DNA of 64,000 nt from Roseitalea sp. MMSF_3546. GTDB taxonomy: Bacteria; Pseudomonadota; Alphaproteobacteria; Rhizobiales; Rhizobiaceae. Numbering within the stretch: the stretch's first letter is position 1; every line of letters begins with the position of its first letter. The DNA is taken from positions 1 to 64,000 of the forward strand of contig NZ_JASHKB010000006.1 of NCBI RefSeq assembly GCF_030732865.1, in the 5' to 3' direction. Shown in pieces: positions 63,798-64,000 of this stretch. A program made the position numbers and the translations under genes. The notes below the pieces were generated by a model. That model had not been told where the DNA came from. It saw only the letters and a list, made by a program, of their open reading frames with translations, and searched no databases.

Positions 63798-63809
63798 ATT
63801 GCGCGCAAT
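63798..63809. promoter_or_regulatory. Palindrome ATTGCGCGCAAT upstream of petA
   Basis: A perfect 12-base palindrome 48 bases before the petA start, in the 157-base gap to the next gene. It could be an operator for the bc1 operon or part of the promoter. No canonical -35/-10 pair is evident. Confidence 0.3.
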
Positions 63810-63907
63810 CGCGCCACATTTCGGACCGCTAACTATGCCGCCGCGCATCGCTTGTCCAGCCCGGGCAAGGCGATGAAGACACTGTGTCGCAAACCGGCCG
63901 GACGGGC

Positions 63908-64000
63908 CTATTCGGCGGCCTCGGCAAAGCTCAGGAAACCGCCCGACTGGCGCGTCCACATCTTCGCGTAAAGACCGTTCGGCTCGCGCAGCAGTTCGTC
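63908..64000 (-). CDS. ABC exporter (ATP-binding/permease), C-terminal end only
   Basis: The minus strand is open from the window edge to TAG at 63910-63908. The 30 residues (DELLREPNGLYAKMWTRQSGGFL, then SFAEAAE) match the end of MsbA-type half-transporters, where HxELL-x-NGLYAxMWxRQSGGFL is typical. This gene commonly stands upstream of petA in Rhizobiales. Only the tail is here, so the substrate cannot be guessed. Confidence 0.75.
   Translation of the reverse strand, partial: DELLREPNGLYAKMWTRQSGGFLSFAEAAE

Noticed and set aside
1-64000. CRISPR arrays and rRNA genes.
   Set aside because: No regularly spaced repeats and no rRNA-like conserved sequence were seen on either strand.

Overview
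The window looks like a chromosome segment of an alphaproteobacterium of the order Hyphomicrobiales (Rhizobiales). The call rests on high GC content and on gene orders typical of that group: pckA / chvI-chvG-hprK-EIIA-HPr-ahcY-divL-tsaE/amgK-addB-addA-trxA, and the fbc (Rieske, cytochrome b, cytochrome c1) operon. I do not name a species.

Region 1 (1-9673) is a Trb-type conjugative type IV secretion operon: trbB (end only), C, D, E, J, K, L, F, G, I and a DUF2274 gene, mostly joined by ATGA/GTGA overlaps. Two unrelated genes lie antisense at operon junctions: a tandem-SH3 protein between trbD and trbE, and a cytidine-deaminase-like enzyme between trbK and trbL. A LysR gene runs convergently into the operon end.

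Region 2 (9582-20689) is accessory DNA. It holds several regulator/target pairs: PadR with a GDSL hydrolase, Lrp/AsnC with an RBBP9-like hydrolase, LysR with a propeller / cytochrome P460 / cytochrome b561 set, and LysR with DUF1127 and an EamA exporter. It ends in a decayed stretch with truncated GFA and SDR gene fragments.

Region 3 (20793-26260, minus strand) contains two ECF42-like modules (DGPF/YCII protein plus sigma factor with a C-terminal extension), an SRPBCC protein, an SDR and a secreted protein. Three transcription units are each preceded by a near-identical promoter of the form TGTCGA-N17-CGTC, which suggests a compact local sigma regulon.

Region 4 (26430-26612) is a tRNA-Arg(CCG) gene whose 3' end faces the accessory DNA. 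Next to it are an inverted repeat and a pair of direct repeats. This is a plausible chromosomal edge of an integrated conjugative element whose integrase, relaxase and other end lie outside the window.

Region 5 (27281-64000) is mainly core chromosome: a hydrolase/GNAT fusion, a dipeptide/oligopeptide ABC transporter whose double ATPase carries a C-terminal helix-hairpin-helix domain, uppP, an NDUFA9-like protein, a BON/LysM protein, arfB, a nitroreductase, the pckA-chvI divergon, a regulatory PTS, the methyl cycle (ahcY), the tyrosine pseudo-kinase divL, tsaE fused to amgK, AddAB, thioredoxin, ychF, an EamA transporter, apt and the cytochrome bc1 operon. The window ends inside an ABC exporter gene.
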